DNA of 64,000 nucleotides, taken from positions 372,001 to 436,000 of the forward strand of contig NZ_JAMTCJ010000004.1 of assembly GCF_024171815.1 (NCBI RefSeq). The letters run 5' to 3'. The stretch comes from Williamsia maris. Its GTDB lineage: Bacteria; Actinomycetota; Actinomycetes; Mycobacteriales; Mycobacteriaceae. Each line of letters opens with the position of its first letter. Position 1 is the first letter of the stretch. Of the stretch, positions 26,824 through 39,829 are shown piece after piece. The translations under genes were made by a program, and so were the position numbers. The notes beneath the pieces were generated by a model, which saw only the letters and a program-made list of their open reading frames with translations, was not told the DNA's origin and made no database searches.

Positions 26824-27769
26824 CGAACTCGCCGACACGGGTCGCGATCGGGCCGCTCGATGCACCCACCGAGGTCGACGCGCTCACCGTGTCGGGGCGA
26901 TGCTCGATCGGCGACGCCTCGTCGTCGGAGAGGTGCTCCCAGTTCTCGCCGAGGCGCCGGGCCTTGCGCTTGTCGTGGATGCGGGCGAACTGCACCGCGA
27001 ACTCGAACAGGACGGTCAGTGCGAGCGCCAGGGCCAACATGGTGAACGGGTCCGACCCCGGGGTGACCACGGCGGCGAACACGAACAGGCCGAACGTCAG
27101 GCCGCGCCGCCATGCCTTGAGTCGTGCGTAGCTGAGAACCCCGATCAGGTTGAGCGCCACGATGATCAGCGGCACCTCGAAGCTGACGCCGAAGATGATC
27201 AGCAGATGCAGGATGAAACTGAAGTACTGCCCACCGTCGAGGGCGGTCACCTGCACGTTGTCGCCGACGGTGAGCAGGAAGTGGAACGCCTTCGCGACCA
27301 CCAGGTACGCCAGGATGCTGCCCGCGACGAACAGCGACGCGGCCGCGGCGACGAACGAGACGCCGTACTTCCGCTCGTTCTGATGCAGACCGGGCGTGAT
27401 GAACTGCCAGATCTGGAAGAACCAGATGGGACACGCCATCACGACACCCGCGGTGACCGCGACCTTGAGGCGCAGCGTGAACTGGTCGAACGGACCGGTC
27501 GCGAGCAACCGGCACTCGTCGCCGGGGGTCAGCGTCGCGCGGGAACTCTGCGGCAGGTCGCAATACGGTCCGCGGAGCAGGTTGCCCAGCGACTCGACAT
27601 GCCAGAACCCGTAGGAGTACCAGACGAATCCGAGAATGGTGGTGAAGAGGATGCCGATGACGGAGATCAGCAGGCGTCGCCGCAGCTCGTAGAGATGCTC
27701 GACGAGCGACATCGTGCCCTCGGGGTTGACTTTCTGCCGCCGACGGCGCGGATCAAGGGATATGCGCAC
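26810..27769 (-). CDS. tatC: Twin-arginine translocase subunit TatC
   Basis: The 319-aa protein has six hydrophobic spans and the TatC signature [17 protein letters not shown], with [30 protein letters not shown] and [15 protein letters not shown]. It is the receptor for folded twin-arginine preproteins in the membrane. GTG 27769 gives the same N-terminal extension as mycobacterial TatC; ATG 27712 just before the signature has a better ribosome site (GAGGG). The C-terminal 50 residues are acidic and probably cytoplasmic. helY follows with a 14-nt overlap. Confidence 0.96.
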   Translation of the reverse strand: MRISLDPRRRRQKVNPEGTMSLVEHLYELRRRLLISVIGILFTTILGFVWYSYGFWHVESLGNLLRGPYCDLPQSSRATLTPGDECRLLATGPFDQFTLRLKVAVTAGVVMACPIWFFQIWQFITPGLHQNERKYGVSFVAAAASLFVAGSILAYLVVAKAFHFLLTVGDNVQVTALDGGQYFSFILHLLIIFGVSFEVPLIIVALNLIGVLSYARLKAWRRGLTFGLFVFAAVVTPGSDPFTMLALALALTVLFEFAVQFARIHDKRKARRLGENWEHLSDDEASPIEHRPDTVSASTSVGASSGPIATRVGEFDDIL

Positions 27770-27824
27770 AGTGTGGTTCTCGGTTCCTCACGCGAGGTGT
27801 GGATCGGCCGCGATGCCGCGAGGA

Positions 27825-28091
27825 TCAGGCGCTACGACGTTCGTTGTCGGTGACGTGCGCGGAGTCCGTGGGTGCGGGCGCCGAGATCTGACGGGAGGCC
27901 GGGTCGTCGGTCTCGTCCTTCGTGTCGGCGTCGGACTTCTTGCCGTCGTTCTGCATCTCCTTGACCTCGCTCTTGAAGATGCGCATCGACCGACCGAGAC
28001 CGCGGGCCGCGTCGGGAAGTTTCTTCGATCCGAACAGGACCAGGAACACGATCACCACGATGATGATGTGCCACGGCTGGATGGCGCCCAT
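27825..28091 (-). CDS. tatA: Twin-arginine translocase subunit TatA
   Basis: This 88-aa protein has one N-terminal span ([20 protein letters not shown]), the conserved FGxxxLP hinge, an amphipathic helix ([18 protein letters not shown]) and an acidic tail. TatA oligomers form the pore for folded proteins. GGAGGT is 6 nt before the ATG. It precedes tatC by 55 nt on the same strand, giving a compact tatAC pair; a tatB is not seen here. Confidence 0.95.
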   Translation of the reverse strand: MGAIQPWHIIIVVIVFLVLFGSKKLPDAARGLGRSMRIFKSEVKEMQNDGKKSDADTKDETDDPASRQISAPAPTDSAHVTDNERRSA

Positions 28092-28174
28092 TGTCGTACC
28101 TCCGAAGTTGACTGTTCTCGATGCTACCGGACCGGACCGGGCCGTCGGTGTGGCGTCATGTCGCCACGCAGGGG

Positions 28175-29185
28175 TCAGGTGTCGTCGCCGTAGGCGGCCA
28201 GGGCGGCCGACGCACGGTCGGACACGTCGAGGGCGATCTGGGGCGCGTTCTGCAGCCGGATCCGACCGCCGAAGCCGAGCAGGAATCGCGTCAGCCAGTC
28301 CGGCGACCCGTAGGTCATGGTCGCCGCGATCGGTGCGTCGGGATCCGGTGCTGCGTCGTGGGGATCGGCCACCGGGTCGATCAGGTAGTACTCCATGACC
28401 CAGGCGAGGGACGGGTCGATCTCGATCTCGGCCGTCGGCAACTGCGGGTCAGCGTTGAACAACGCCAGGGTCGCGCCGGAATCGGGGGACGCGGGGACCA
28501 CGGCCTTCTCGTCGAGCAGACGGGCGTCGTCGATCCGGTCGAGCCGGAACAGTCGGATGCCCTCGCTCTCGCGGCACCAGCCCTCGAGATAGCTCGCCCC
28601 GTCGACGACCTGGATCCGGACCGGGTCCACGACGCGCTCGGACACCGCATCCCGTGACGCCGAGTAGTAGCGGATCCAGACGGCCTGCGTCAGGCGGACC
28701 GCATCCCGCACCGTCGACATCGGTCCCGTCGAGGTGTCGGCAGGTGCGGGTGGTCCGGGCTCGTCGGTGACCGTGATGCTGGTGCCGACCGCCTTCTCGA
28801 CCTTCGCGATGGCGCGTTGCGCCGCGGCGGTGTCCAACAGGCCCCCCACGTCGATCAACGCGCGCAGTGCGACCAGCAGGACCGACGCCTCGGTCGCGGT
28901 GAGCCGCAGCGGGCGGTCCATCCCGGCCGAGAACGTGACCTCGATGCTCTCCTCGGTGAACGCGAGGTCGATGAGGTCGCCGGGCGAATACCCCGGCAGC
29001 CCGCACATCCACAGCTGGTTGAGATCGGTCATCACCTGGGCGGGGGTCGTGCCCAGGTCGGCGGCGGCGTCGGCCGCGCTGATCCCGGGATGGGCCAGGA
29101 AGTACGGGACCATCGCCAGGAGTCGACTCAACCGCGACGGGACCCCCGAGCTCGCCGACGCCTTGGCGCCGGCCGGGCCGGTCAT
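28175..29185 (-). CDS. pafC: WYL-domain transcriptional regulator PafC
   Basis: The 336-aa protein has an N-terminal winged-helix region ([28 protein letters not shown]), a central WYL domain ([23 protein letters not shown]) and a C-terminal WCX extension. With PafB it forms the PafBC activator that drives the LexA-independent DNA-damage response in mycobacteria and probably senses single-stranded DNA through the WYL domains. The ATG overlaps the pafB stop by 4 nt, as expected for a stoichiometric complex. Confidence 0.93.
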   Translation of the reverse strand: MTGPAGAKASASSGVPSRLSRLLAMVPYFLAHPGISAADAAADLGTTPAQVMTDLNQLWMCGLPGYSPGDLIDLAFTEESIEVTFSAGMDRPLRLTATEASVLLVALRALIDVGGLLDTAAAQRAIAKVEKAVGTSITVTDEPGPPAPADTSTGPMSTVRDAVRLTQAVWIRYYSASRDAVSERVVDPVRIQVVDGASYLEGWCRESEGIRLFRLDRIDDARLLDEKAVVPASPDSGATLALFNADPQLPTAEIEIDPSLAWVMEYYLIDPVADPHDAAPDPDAPIAATMTYGSPDWLTRFLLGFGGRIRLQNAPQIALDVSDRASAALAAYGDDT

Positions 29186-30177
29186 CGGGACACCGCCAGC
29201 GCGCGCAGTTCGGTGATCACACGGTCGCGGAGCTCGACTGGCTCGAGCACCACCGCGTCGGCGCCGGCGCCCAGCACCCGACGGGCCAGGCCTTCGACGG
29301 ACCACTGTGGGATCTCGGCGATGGAGCCACGGCGTCCGTCGAGGTCGTGGGCGGTGAGCTCGCGGGCGCTGCGACGCAGCCCCTCGGCACGGCCCTCGGC
29401 GATCCATACCCGCGCGCTCTGGGCGGAATCCGGCGGGTCCACGTGGCCGACGGCCGAGGCGACGATCTGCTGCAGGTCGAGGTCCGCGGGACGCTCCGCT
29501 GGGGTCGCGACGTCGATCTCGCGGACGTCGCCACCGATCCGCGACAGCCGGAACGTGCGCGTGTCGTTGCGGTCGTGGTCGTGGCCGACCACATACCAGC
29601 GACCACGGAACGTCACGACGCCCCACGGCTCCAGGCTGCGGGGGGTGAACGGACGGTTGCGTGTCGGTCGGTACCCGAAGGTGACGCCCCGACCGTGGTC
29701 GACCGCGGCGAGCAGGGGACCCAGGACCGACTCCGAGCCCATCGATCGCGGTGTGGCGGAGTGCACGCCGACATCGAGTTCGGAATCCGAGGCGAGGTCG
29801 ACGCCGCCGGCCCGCAGCTTGAGCAGTGCGGTGTGCGCGGTCGCCGCGAGCTCGGGGGTGTCCCACAGCGCGGCGGCCATGGTGACCGCGGCCGCCTCGT
29901 CGCGGTCGAGATCGATGTCGGGCAGTTCGTAGGCGTCCCGGTTGATGCGGTAGCCGTCGACCGGGACCATCCCCGACGCGCGACCGGTCTCCAACGGGAT
30001 ACCGAGATCGCGCAGTTCGCCCTTGTCGCGCTCGAACATCCGGTTGAAGGCGTCGTCGGACGGGGAATCGCTGTAGCCGGCCACACTCTTGCGGATCTGC
30101 TCGGCCGACAGGAACTGTCGCGTCGACAGCAGGCAGATGACCAGGTTCATCAGCCGCTCGACTTTGGAGGTTGCCAC
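29182..30177 (-). CDS. pafB: WYL-domain transcriptional regulator PafB
   Basis: This 331-aa partner of PafC has a helix-turn-helix domain (ERLMNLVICLLSTRQFLSAEQIRKSV), a WYL domain (GVTFGYRPTRNRPFTPRSLEPWGV, then GRWYVVGHD) and a C-terminal extension. It lies 26 bp after pafA, in the conserved pafABC order. GTG 30177 has no ribosome site but has TAGGCT 8 nt upstream, so pafBC may have its own leaderless promoter. Despite the name it does not act in pupylation in species where it has been tested. Confidence 0.93.
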   Translation of the reverse strand: MATSKVERLMNLVICLLSTRQFLSAEQIRKSVAGYSDSPSDDAFNRMFERDKGELRDLGIPLETGRASGMVPVDGYRINRDAYELPDIDLDRDEAAAVTMAAALWDTPELAATAHTALLKLRAGGVDLASDSELDVGVHSATPRSMGSESVLGPLLAAVDHGRGVTFGYRPTRNRPFTPRSLEPWGVVTFRGRWYVVGHDHDRNDTRTFRLSRIGGDVREIDVATPAERPADLDLQQIVASAVGHVDPPDSAQSARVWIAEGRAEGLRRSARELTAHDLDGRRGSIAEIPQWSVEGLARRVLGAGADAVVLEPVELRDRVITELRALAVSR

Positions 30178-30185
30178 GGAGGAGA

Positions 30186-30191
30186 AGCCTA
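30186..30191 (-). promoter_or_regulatory. Possible leaderless -10 box for pafB
   Basis: TAGGCT on the minus strand lies 8 nt before GTG 30177, between the pafA stop and pafB. Spacing is slightly long. Confidence 0.4.
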
Positions 30192-30203
30192 GTGGTCCGC
30201 GGA

Positions 30204-31562
30204 CTACATCGAGGCGATCAGGCGATCGACGCGCTCATCGACGTTGCGGAACGGGTCCTTGCACAGCACGGTGCGCTGCGCCTGGTCGTTGAGCTTGAGG
30301 TGCACCCAGTCGACGGTGAAGTCCCGCCCGGCCTTCTGCGCTGCGGAGATGAAGTCGCCGCGCAGCTTCGCGCGGGTCGTCTGCGGCGGCTCGTCGACCG
30401 CGGCGGCGATCGCCTCGTCGGTCGTGACGCGCGCGACGAGGCCTTTGCGGGAGAGCAGGTCGAAGACCCCGCGTCCCCGCTTGATGTCGTGGAACGCGAG
30501 GTCGAGCTGCGCGATCTTCGGATCCGACATGTCCATGTCGTACCGGTCGATGTAGCGCTGGAAGAGCTTGCGCTTGATGACCCAGTCGATCTCGGTGTCG
30601 ACGCCGGAGAAGTCCTGCGACTCGACCGCGTCGAGCGTGCGCCCCCACAGGTCGACGACACGGTCCATCTCCGGGTCGGGCTTGCGGTTGCGCAGGTGTT
30701 CGACCGCACGTGCGTGGTACTCACGCTGGATGTCGAGGGCGCTCGCCTGCCTGCCGCCGGCCAGACGCACCGGACGCCGCCCGGTGGTGTCGTGGCTGAC
30801 CTCGCGGATCGCGCGGATCGGGTTGTCGAGGGCGAAGTCCCGGAACGCGACGCCCGCCTCGATCATCTCGAGCACCAGGGCCGCGGTGCCCACCTTGAGC
30901 ATGGTGGTGGTCTCGGCCATGTTCGAGTCGCCGACGATCACGTGCAGACGCCGGTACTTCTCGGCGTCGGCGTGCGGTTCGTCGCGTGTGTTGATGATCG
31001 GACGCGACCGGGTGGTCGCGGAGGAGACGCCCTCCCAGATGTGCTCGGCCCGCTGCGACAGGCAGTAGGTGGCGGCCTTGGGGGTCTGCAGCACCTTGCC
31101 TGCGCCGCAGATGAGCTGGCGCGTGACCAGGAACGGGAGCAGCACGTCGGAGATCCGGGAGAACTCCCCCGCCCGCACCACGAGGTAGTTCTCGTGGCAG
31201 CCGTAGGAGTTGCCCGCGGAGTCGGTGTTGTTCTTGAACAGGTAGATGTCGCCGCCGATGCCCTCGTCGGCGAGGCGCCGCTCGGCGTCGATGAGCAGCT
31301 CCTCCAACACGAGTTCGCCCGCACGGTCGTGGTTGATGAGCTGCACGAGGCTGTCGCACTCGGCGGTCGCGTACTCGGGGTGCGATCCGACGTCGAGGTA
31401 GAGCCGTGCACCGTTCTGCAGGAACACATTCGATGATCGACCCCACGACACCACCCGCCGGAACAGATAGCGCGCGACTTCGTCGGGACTCAGGCGCCGA
31501 TGTCCGTGAAAGGTGCAGGTCACCCCGAACTCGGTTTCGATGCCCATGATTCGTCGTTCCAC
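30204..31562 (-). CDS. pafA: Pup--protein ligase PafA
   Basis: The 452-aa carboxylate-amine ligase attaches the C-terminal glutamate of Pup to substrate lysines using ATP. It has [20 protein letters not shown] at the N terminus, the catalytic region [20 protein letters not shown], and [19 protein letters not shown]. The length equals that of mycobacterial PafA. GTG 31562 has TAGGGT 7 nt upstream and no ribosome site, so it is probably leaderless. prcA ends 72 bp upstream on the same strand. Confidence 0.97.
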   Translation of the reverse strand: MERRIMGIETEFGVTCTFHGHRRLSPDEVARYLFRRVVSWGRSSNVFLQNGARLYLDVGSHPEYATAECDSLVQLINHDRAGELVLEELLIDAERRLADEGIGGDIYLFKNNTDSAGNSYGCHENYLVVRAGEFSRISDVLLPFLVTRQLICGAGKVLQTPKAATYCLSQRAEHIWEGVSSATTRSRPIINTRDEPHADAEKYRRLHVIVGDSNMAETTTMLKVGTAALVLEMIEAGVAFRDFALDNPIRAIREVSHDTTGRRPVRLAGGRQASALDIQREYHARAVEHLRNRKPDPEMDRVVDLWGRTLDAVESQDFSGVDTEIDWVIKRKLFQRYIDRYDMDMSDPKIAQLDLAFHDIKRGRGVFDLLSRKGLVARVTTDEAIAAAVDEPPQTTRAKLRGDFISAAQKAGRDFTVDWVHLKLNDQAQRTVLCKDPFRNVDERVDRLIASM

Positions 31563-31569
31563 TCCATCG

Positions 31570-31575
31570 ACCCTA
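31570..31575 (-). promoter_or_regulatory. Leaderless -10 box for pafA
   Basis: TAGGGT on the minus strand is 7 nt before GTG 31562, in the gap after prcA. Confidence 0.55.
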
Positions 31576-31634
31576 CCGGTGTGGGCGGTTCGCGGTCGGC
31601 AAGCGCCGCCGTGAGGAGGCCGGTGGAGCGACGA

Positions 31635-32420
31635 TCAGTCGGTGCTGTGCGCGTCGCCCTCGGCGGTCGGCTCCGCGACGGACGGGTCCGGTGTGGGCAG
31701 GTAGCTCGCCACCACCTCCGCGCTGAGTCGACGGAACGCACGTCGCGGCCGTTCCCGATCGAGCACGGCGACCTCGAGGTCACCCGGTGTGAGCACCCGC
31801 GGCTCGGCGGGTGTCGACGTGGCGGGGGTGCCGTTCGCGGGCGCCGCCGGGGTGCCGAGAGCGGCGACCGCGCCGGCCAGCGCGCTGGCCAGGTCCGCCT
31901 CGGGGTCGTAGCTCTCCTTCATCGCGGTGGAGATGGACTCGTTGGCGCCACCCATGACCAGGAACCGGGTCTCGTCGTTGATCGAGCCGTCGTAGGTGAT
32001 GCGGTAGAGCTGCGAGCTCTTCGAGCTGCCCGCGCGCGCCACCTCGGCGACGCACAGCTCCACCTCGTAGGGCTTGGGCTGCTCGGTGAACACCGCTCCC
32101 AGCGTGCTCGCGTAGGCGTTGGCCAGCGACAACCCGCTCACGTCGGCGCGGTCGTAGCTGTATCCACGCATGTCGGCGTGCTGGATACCCGCCTTGCGCA
32201 GGCTCTCGAACTCGTTGTACTTGCCGACGGCCGCGAAGCCGATGCGGTCGTAGATCTCGCTGACCTTGCGCAACGTGTTCGACGGGTTCTCCGCGACGAA
32301 CAGGACGCCGCCGGGGTAGGTCAACACGATGACACTGCGTCCGCGGGCGATTCCCTTGCGCGCCAGGTCGGACCGGTCGCGCATGATCTGCTCGGCACTG
32401 GCGTAGTACGGAAACGTCAT
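31635..32420 (-). CDS. prcA: 20S proteasome alpha subunit PrcA
   Basis: The 261-aa alpha subunit begins [31 protein letters not shown], including the N-terminal gate residues and H0 helix of bacterial alpha rings. It forms the outer rings of the core particle that dock Mpa. A Pro/Ala-rich acidic tail extends the C terminus. The ATG overlaps the prcB stop by 4 nt, matching the needed 1:1 ratio. Confidence 0.97.
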   Translation of the reverse strand: MTFPYYASAEQIMRDRSDLARKGIARGRSVIVLTYPGGVLFVAENPSNTLRKVSEIYDRIGFAAVGKYNEFESLRKAGIQHADMRGYSYDRADVSGLSLANAYASTLGAVFTEQPKPYEVELCVAEVARAGSSKSSQLYRITYDGSINDETRFLVMGGANESISTAMKESYDPEADLASALAGAVAALGTPAAPANGTPATSTPAEPRVLTPGDLEVAVLDRERPRRAFRRLSAEVVASYLPTPDPSVAEPTAEGDAHSTD

Positions 32421-33265
32421 GCGTGAGCTCCTGGTGCGGTGTCGCCCCGATTGTCCTGATACTGCGCGGAACGGGCGTCGATGACCGCGCGAGCGGCGAT
32501 CTCGATCTGGTCGCGGTCGACCTCGACCGCACCGTCGGCGCCGATGGTGACCGCCGTGGGGTAGATCCGGCGGACGGTGTCCGGACCGCCGGTGGCGGAG
32601 TCGTCGTCGGCCGCGTCCCACAGGGACTCGACCGCGATGCCCAACGCGGACGTCGCGTCGAGGTCCGGTCGGTAGAGCTTCTTCAGCGCCGATTTCGCGA
32701 ACACCGAGCCGGAGCCGATGGCCTGGAAGCCACCGAACTCCTCGTGCCGGTCGCCGGCGACGTCGAAGGAGAAGATCCGACCGCTGCGGTCCGGGTCGGT
32801 GCCGTCGTGGTCGTATCCGACGAGCATGGGGATGGCGGCCAGGCCCTGCATGGCCGCGCCCAGGTTGGCGCGGACCATCCCGGCGAGCCGGTTGACCTTG
32901 CCGTCCAGCGTGAGTGGGACGCCTTCGAGCTTCTCGTAGTGCTCGAGCTCGACGGCGAACAACCGGACCATCTCGACGGCGATACCCGCGGTGCCTGCGA
33001 TGCCCGCGGCCGAGTACTCGTCGGTGACGAACACCTTGCGGATGTCGCGGCTGGCGATCATGTTGCCAGCGGTCGCGCGGCGATCACCGGCGATGAGCAC
33101 CCCGCCGGGGTAGTTCACTGCGACGATCGTCGTGCCGTGCGGGATCGAATCGCTACCCGTCACGTTGGCAAATGCCTTGTCCGGCAACAACTCCGGCGCG
33201 TTCTGTCGAAGATAATCCGAGAACGAGGAGAGGTCCCGGCCGAGCGAGTTGACCTGGTCGCTCAC
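32417..33265 (-). CDS. prcB: 20S proteasome beta subunit PrcB
   Basis: The 282-aa precursor should be cut between Gly44 and Thr45 ([14 protein letters not shown]), exposing the catalytic Thr. It also has [12 protein letters not shown] with the lysine-equivalent region and GTAGIAVEM. The mature protein is about 238 aa and forms the inner rings of the core particle. GTG 33265 overlaps the pup stop by 4 nt; pup-prcB-prcA therefore form one coupled unit. Confidence 0.97.
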   Translation of the reverse strand: MSDQVNSLGRDLSSFSDYLRQNAPELLPDKAFANVTGSDSIPHGTTIVAVNYPGGVLIAGDRRATAGNMIASRDIRKVFVTDEYSAAGIAGTAGIAVEMVRLFAVELEHYEKLEGVPLTLDGKVNRLAGMVRANLGAAMQGLAAIPMLVGYDHDGTDPDRSGRIFSFDVAGDRHEEFGGFQAIGSGSVFAKSALKKLYRPDLDATSALGIAVESLWDAADDDSATGGPDTVRRIYPTAVTIGADGAVEVDRDQIEIAARAVIDARSAQYQDNRGDTAPGAHA

Positions 33266-33456
33266 TGGCCGCCTTTCTGCACGTACGCGCGCACGAAGTC
33301 CTCGGCATTCTCCTCGAGCACGTCGTCGATCTCGTCGAGCAGGTCATCGGTGTCGTCGGCCAGCTTCTCGCGACGTTCCTGACCGGCACTCGTGTCGGGG
33401 CCCGAACCGGAATCGTCGTCCCCGCCACCACTTCGCCGTGTCTGTTCCTGCGCCAT
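33262..33456 (-). CDS. pup: Prokaryotic ubiquitin-like protein Pup
   Basis: The 64-aa disordered protein starts [17 protein letters not shown] and ends [10 protein letters not shown]. The C-terminal Gln must be deamidated by Dop before PafA can ligate it. The central segment ([21 protein letters not shown]) is the part that folds into a helix on the Mpa coiled coil. AAGGAGG lies 5 nt before the ATG, an unusually strong site for this window. It lies between dop and prcB. Confidence 0.97.
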   Translation of the reverse strand: MAQEQTRRSGGGDDDSGSGPDTSAGQERREKLADDTDDLLDEIDDVLEENAEDFVRAYVQKGGQ

Positions 33457-33485
33457 TGCTGCCTCCTTGAGCCTGCGATCCCCCA

Positions 33486-33497
33486 CTGGTGCACCAG
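33486..33497. promoter_or_regulatory. 12-bp palindrome in the pup leader
   Basis: CTGGTG is followed by CACCAG, a perfect palindrome about 30 bp upstream of the pup start and downstream of the likely promoter. It could be an operator or a small leader hairpin. No regulator is identified. Confidence 0.3.
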
Positions 33498-33515
33498 CGG
33501 GAGCTCCGTGTGACC

Positions 33516-33521
33516 ACCCTA
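33516..33521 (-). promoter_or_regulatory. Candidate -10 box for pup-prcBA
   Basis: TAGGGT on the minus strand lies 59 nt before the pup ATG, allowing a leader of about 50 nt. No clear -35 is seen. Confidence 0.35.
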
Positions 33522-33552
33522 CCGCCGATGGGGTTGTGAACGGGTTGCGCCA

Positions 33553-33573
33553 CGACACCGGACGACGGTGTCG
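33553..33573 (-). terminator. Hairpin after dop
   Basis: CGACACCG pairs perfectly with CGGTGTCG across a 5-nt loop, 10 bp after the dop stop. There is no U-tract, so it may be a weak or Rho-assisted terminator. Confidence 0.4.
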
Positions 33574-33582
33574 GGGGCGACC

Positions 33583-35082
33583 TCAGTTGGTCAGTTGGTC
33601 GACGAGTTCGGCGGCCGAGTTGACCGAATCGAGGAGCGCGCCGACGTGGGCGCGACTGCCGCGCAGCGGCTCGAGAGTCGGGATGCGGACCAGCGAGTCG
33701 CCGCCCAGGTCGAAGATGACCGAGTCCCAGCTCGCCGCCGCGATGTCGGCGCCGAAACGGCGCAGGCACTCTCCACGGAAGTACGCGCGGGTGTTCTCCG
33801 GCGGGGTGCCGACGGCCTCCATGACCTGCGCCTCGGTGGTCAGACGCTGCATCGAGCCGCGGGCGACGAGACGGTTGTAGAGACCCTTGTCGAGACGGAC
33901 GTCGGAGTACTGCAGATCGACCAGCTGCAGGCGCGGTGCCGACCAGCCCAGCCCCTCGCGGTGCCGGAAGCCCTCGAGCAGCCGCAGCTTGGCGGGCCAG
34001 TCGAGCAGGTCCGAGCACTCCATCGGGTCGCGGTCGAGGCGGTCGAGGATGTCGGCCCACGTGTCGAGGACGTGCTTGGCGCGGGCGTCGTCGCTGTGGT
34101 TCTCGGCGTGGAAGCGGGCGCACCGCTCGTGATAGATCCGTTGCAGCGCAATCGCGGTCATCTCACGGCCGTCGGACAACGCGACGGTCGCGGTCAGGCC
34201 GGGATCGTGGCTGATGACGTGGACGGCGTGCACCGGACGGGCCAGTTCGAGGTCGGAGAGATCGACGCCGGCCTCGATCAGGTCGAGCACCAGCGAGGTG
34301 GTGCCGACTTTGAGGTAGGTGGAGGTCTCGGCGAGATTCGCGTCGCCGATGATGACGTGCAGACGCCGATAGCGCTCGGGGTCGGCGTGCGGCTCGTCGC
34401 GGGTGTTGATGATGCCGCGCTTGAGGGTGGTCTCGAGGCCGACCTCGACCTCGATGTAGTCGGCCCGCTGCGACAGCTGGAAGCCGGGTTCGTCGCCGGA
34501 CTGACCGATGCCCACCCGACCGGAACCGGTGAACACCTGTCGGGACGCGAAAAACGGTGTGAGACCGGTGATGACCGACGCGAACGGGGTCTCGCGGGCC
34601 ATCAGGTAGTTCTCGTGGGTGCCGTAGGAGGCGCCCTTGCCGTCGATGTTGTTCTTGTAGAGCTGGAGTTTCGGGGCGCCGGGAACGCTCGCGACGTGTC
34701 GTGCGGCGGCCTCCATCACCCGCTCGCCCGCCTTGTCCCAGATCACCGCGTCCATCGGGTCGGTGACCTCGGGCGCGGAGTACTCGGGGTGGGCGTGGTC
34801 GACGTAGAGACGGGCACCGTTGGTGAGGATCATGTTGGCCGCGCCGACCTCGTCGGCGTCGATGATCGGTGCCGGTCCGGACCCGCGGCTGAAGTCGAAG
34901 CCACGTGCATCACGCAGGGGCGACTCGACCTCGTAGTCCCACCGGGTGCGCTTGGCGCGCGGGACACCGGCGGCGGCCGCGTAGGCCAGCACGGCCTGCG
35001 TGGACGTCATGATCGGATTGGCGCTCGGATCGTTGGGCGCGGAGATCCCGTACTCGACCTCGGTGCCGATGATTCGCTGCAT
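33583..35082 (-). CDS. dop: Pup deamidase/depupylase Dop
   Basis: The 499-aa enzyme is a PafA homologue that deamidates Pup-Gln and removes Pup from substrates. It starts [23 protein letters not shown] and includes the Dop-loop region after [38 protein letters not shown] and [30 protein letters not shown] 35082 gives the same length as mycobacterial Dop, and TAGGCT lies 6 nt upstream. pup follows after 126 bp. Confidence 0.97.
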   Translation of the reverse strand: MQRIIGTEVEYGISAPNDPSANPIMTSTQAVLAYAAAAGVPRAKRTRWDYEVESPLRDARGFDFSRGSGPAPIIDADEVGAANMILTNGARLYVDHAHPEYSAPEVTDPMDAVIWDKAGERVMEAAARHVASVPGAPKLQLYKNNIDGKGASYGTHENYLMARETPFASVITGLTPFFASRQVFTGSGRVGIGQSGDEPGFQLSQRADYIEVEVGLETTLKRGIINTRDEPHADPERYRRLHVIIGDANLAETSTYLKVGTTSLVLDLIEAGVDLSDLELARPVHAVHVISHDPGLTATVALSDGREMTAIALQRIYHERCARFHAENHSDDARAKHVLDTWADILDRLDRDPMECSDLLDWPAKLRLLEGFRHREGLGWSAPRLQLVDLQYSDVRLDKGLYNRLVARGSMQRLTTEAQVMEAVGTPPENTRAYFRGECLRRFGADIAAASWDSVIFDLGGDSLVRIPTLEPLRGSRAHVGALLDSVNSAAELVDQLTN

Positions 35083-35088
35083 CACCAA

Positions 35089-35094
35089 AGCCTA
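35089..35094 (-). promoter_or_regulatory. Leaderless -10 box for dop
   Basis: TAGGCT on the minus strand is 6 nt before ATG 35082. The closely spaced GTG and TTG just upstream are then not used. Confidence 0.55.
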
Positions 35095-35149
35095 GTGCCA
35101 CCACCGAGTGGGCCTTCACGACCCACTCGGTGACGGAACACGTGGGCGA

Positions 35150-36922
35150 CTACAGATACTGGCCGGTGTTCGTCTCGGTGTCGATGGCGCGGCTCGCGCC
35201 GGCGCTCTTACCGGTGACAAGCGTACGGATGTACACGATCCGCTCGCCCTTCTTGCCCGAGATGCGCGCCCAGTCATCGGGATTGGTGGTGTTGGGCAGA
35301 TCTTCGTTCTCGGCGAACTCGTCGAGGATCGAGTCGAAGAGGTGCTGCACCCGCAGGCCCGGTGTACCGGTCTCGAGCTGCGACTTGATCGCGTACTTCT
35401 TCGACCGGTCGACGACGTTCTGGATCATCGCGCCGGAGTTGAAGTCCTTGAAGTACATGATCTCCTTGTCGCCGTTGGCGTAGGTGACCTCCAGGAACCG
35501 GTTGTCGTCGTTCTCGGCGTACATCTTCTCCACCACGCGTTCGATCATCGCGGCGATGCAGGCGGCACGATCGCCGCCGAACTCGTTGATGTCGTCGGCG
35601 TGGATCGGCAGGGTGTCGACGAGGTACTTCGAGAAGATGTCGATCGCCGACTCCGCATCAGGACGCTCGATCTTGATCTTCACGTCGAGACGGCCGGGTC
35701 GCAGGATCGCGGGGTCGATCATGTCCTCGCGGTTCGACGCACCGATCACGATGACGTTCTCGAGACCCTCGACGCCGTCGATCTCGCTGAGCAGCTGCGG
35801 GACGACGGTGGTCTCCACGTCGGAGGAGACGCCCGAACCGCGGGTCCGGAAGATCGAGTCCATCTCGTCGAAGAACACGATCACCGGGGTGCCCTCGGAG
35901 GCCTTCTCGCGGGCTCGCTGGAAGATCAGGCGGATGTGCCGCTCGGTCTCGCCGACGAACTTGTTGAGCAGCTCAGGCCCCTTGATGTTGAGGAAGTACG
36001 ACTTCGCCTCACGGGCGTCGTCGCCGCGGGCCAGGGCGATCTTCTTGGCCAGCGAGTTCGCGACCGCCTTGGCGATCAGTGTCTTGCCGCAGCCGGGAGG
36101 GCCGTAGAGCAGGACACCCTTGGGCGGGCGCAGGTCGTAGTCGCGGAACAGGTCCTTGTGCAGGAACGGCAGTTCGACCGCGTCGCGGATCTGCTCGATC
36201 TGGCGGCCGAGACCACCGATGTCCTCGTAGCCGACGTCGGGCACCTCTTCGAGGACGAGATCCTCGACCTCGGCCTTGGGCACCCGCTCGAAGGCGAACC
36301 CGGCCTTGGTGTCGACGAGCAGCGAGTCGCCGGGGCGCAGCTTGCGGCGCTTGCCGTCCTCACCGTCGACCTCACCGGTCAGCGGCTCGGCCAGCCAGAC
36401 GACGCGTTCCTCGTCGGCGTGACCGACCACCAGGGCGCGGTCACCGTTGCCGAGAACCTCGCGCAGGGTGCTGATCTCGCCCACCAGGTCGTAGTCGCAG
36501 GCCTCGACGATCGTGAGGGCCTCGTTGAGGCGGACGGTCTGTCCGCGCTTGAGGGTGTCGACGTCGATGTTCGGCGAGATGGTCAGGCGCATCTTGCGGC
36601 CGGAGGTGAACACGTCAACCGTCGAGTCCTCGTAGGTCGAGAGCAGCACGCCGTAGCCACTCGGCGGCTGGCCGAGGCGGTCGACCTCCTCGCGCAGGAC
36701 GAGGAGCTGCTGCCGCGCCTCCTTGAGGGTCTCCAGGAGTTTGGTGTTGCGTGCGGTCAGGGTGTCGATGCGACCCTGTGAATCGTTGCTCCCGGGCGTG
36801 TCGCCGGGGCGTCCGAACGGGCTGCGCCCGCCGGTGTCGGGCACGGGGGTCTCACCCGAGTCGGTGGAACGCGCACTGGTCTCGGACGCGTCCCGGGCAT
36901 TGTCTCGGTCAGATTCGGTCAT
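35150..36922 (-). CDS. mpa: Proteasome-associated AAA ATPase Mpa/ARC
   Basis: This 590-aa ring ATPase unfolds pupylated proteins into the 20S core. An acidic disordered N terminus is followed by a coiled coil (about 50-90) that binds Pup. Then come OB domains and the AAA module with [17 protein letters not shown] and the second region [25 protein letters not shown]. The C terminus ends QYL, the motif that docks on the alpha ring. ATG 36922 has GAGGAG 6 nt upstream. It ends 67 bp before dop on the same strand. Confidence 0.97.
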   Translation of the reverse strand: MTESDRDNARDASETSARSTDSGETPVPDTGGRSPFGRPGDTPGSNDSQGRIDTLTARNTKLLETLKEARQQLLVLREEVDRLGQPPSGYGVLLSTYEDSTVDVFTSGRKMRLTISPNIDVDTLKRGQTVRLNEALTIVEACDYDLVGEISTLREVLGNGDRALVVGHADEERVVWLAEPLTGEVDGEDGKRRKLRPGDSLLVDTKAGFAFERVPKAEVEDLVLEEVPDVGYEDIGGLGRQIEQIRDAVELPFLHKDLFRDYDLRPPKGVLLYGPPGCGKTLIAKAVANSLAKKIALARGDDAREAKSYFLNIKGPELLNKFVGETERHIRLIFQRAREKASEGTPVIVFFDEMDSIFRTRGSGVSSDVETTVVPQLLSEIDGVEGLENVIVIGASNREDMIDPAILRPGRLDVKIKIERPDAESAIDIFSKYLVDTLPIHADDINEFGGDRAACIAAMIERVVEKMYAENDDNRFLEVTYANGDKEIMYFKDFNSGAMIQNVVDRSKKYAIKSQLETGTPGLRVQHLFDSILDEFAENEDLPNTTNPDDWARISGKKGERIVYIRTLVTGKSAGASRAIDTETNTGQYL

Positions 36923-36970
36923 TGCTGACTCCTCTCCCCGGCGGAACACCAATGGTTTCACCGTTCCCTC

Positions 36971-36976
36971 ACGTTA
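36971..36976 (-). promoter_or_regulatory. Candidate -10 box for mpa
   Basis: TAACGT on the minus strand, 48 nt before the mpa start, in the 153-bp gap after trmI. No convincing -35 is visible. Confidence 0.3.
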
Positions 36977-37075
36977 CCGGCGTGTCGGCCGTTGTGCCCC
37001 ACACCACGCGACGTTCGGTGTTGACGTCTCGTTAACTCGCCCGTTCGTCGACGGACGGTTCGGCGCGTGTGCCGA

Positions 37076-39684
<2,609 letters not shown>

Positions 39685-39693
39685 CCGACCCCG

Positions 39694-39825
39694 CCAGTTG
39701 GGCACGTACACCCACCAGTTGGGCACGTACACCCGTTCGTTGGGCACCCGGTGCCCAGATGGTTGACGTAACTGCCCAACTGGGGGACTTAGCTGCCCAA
39801 CTGGCGTCCGCAGACGCCCAGTCGA
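39694..39825. repeat. Inverted pair of 21-bp tandem-repeat blocks
   Basis: Block A has three units starting at 39694, 39715 and 39736 with core CCAGTTGGGCAC (the third degenerate). Block B has four units whose inverted core (CTGCCCAACTGG) starts at 39751, 39772, 39793 and 39814; the first and last are degenerate. Phase is exactly 21 bp within each block. It fills the space between the convergent thioesterase and hisG and ends 4 bp before hisG. Core bases resemble those of the 22-bp array near 20 kb (TTGGGCACG). Confidence 0.93.
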
Positions 39826-39829
39826 CGGG

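Noticed and set aside
33553-33573. Strong intrinsic terminator between dop and pup
   Set aside because: The stem is perfect but has no U-tract, so I list it only as a weak candidate.
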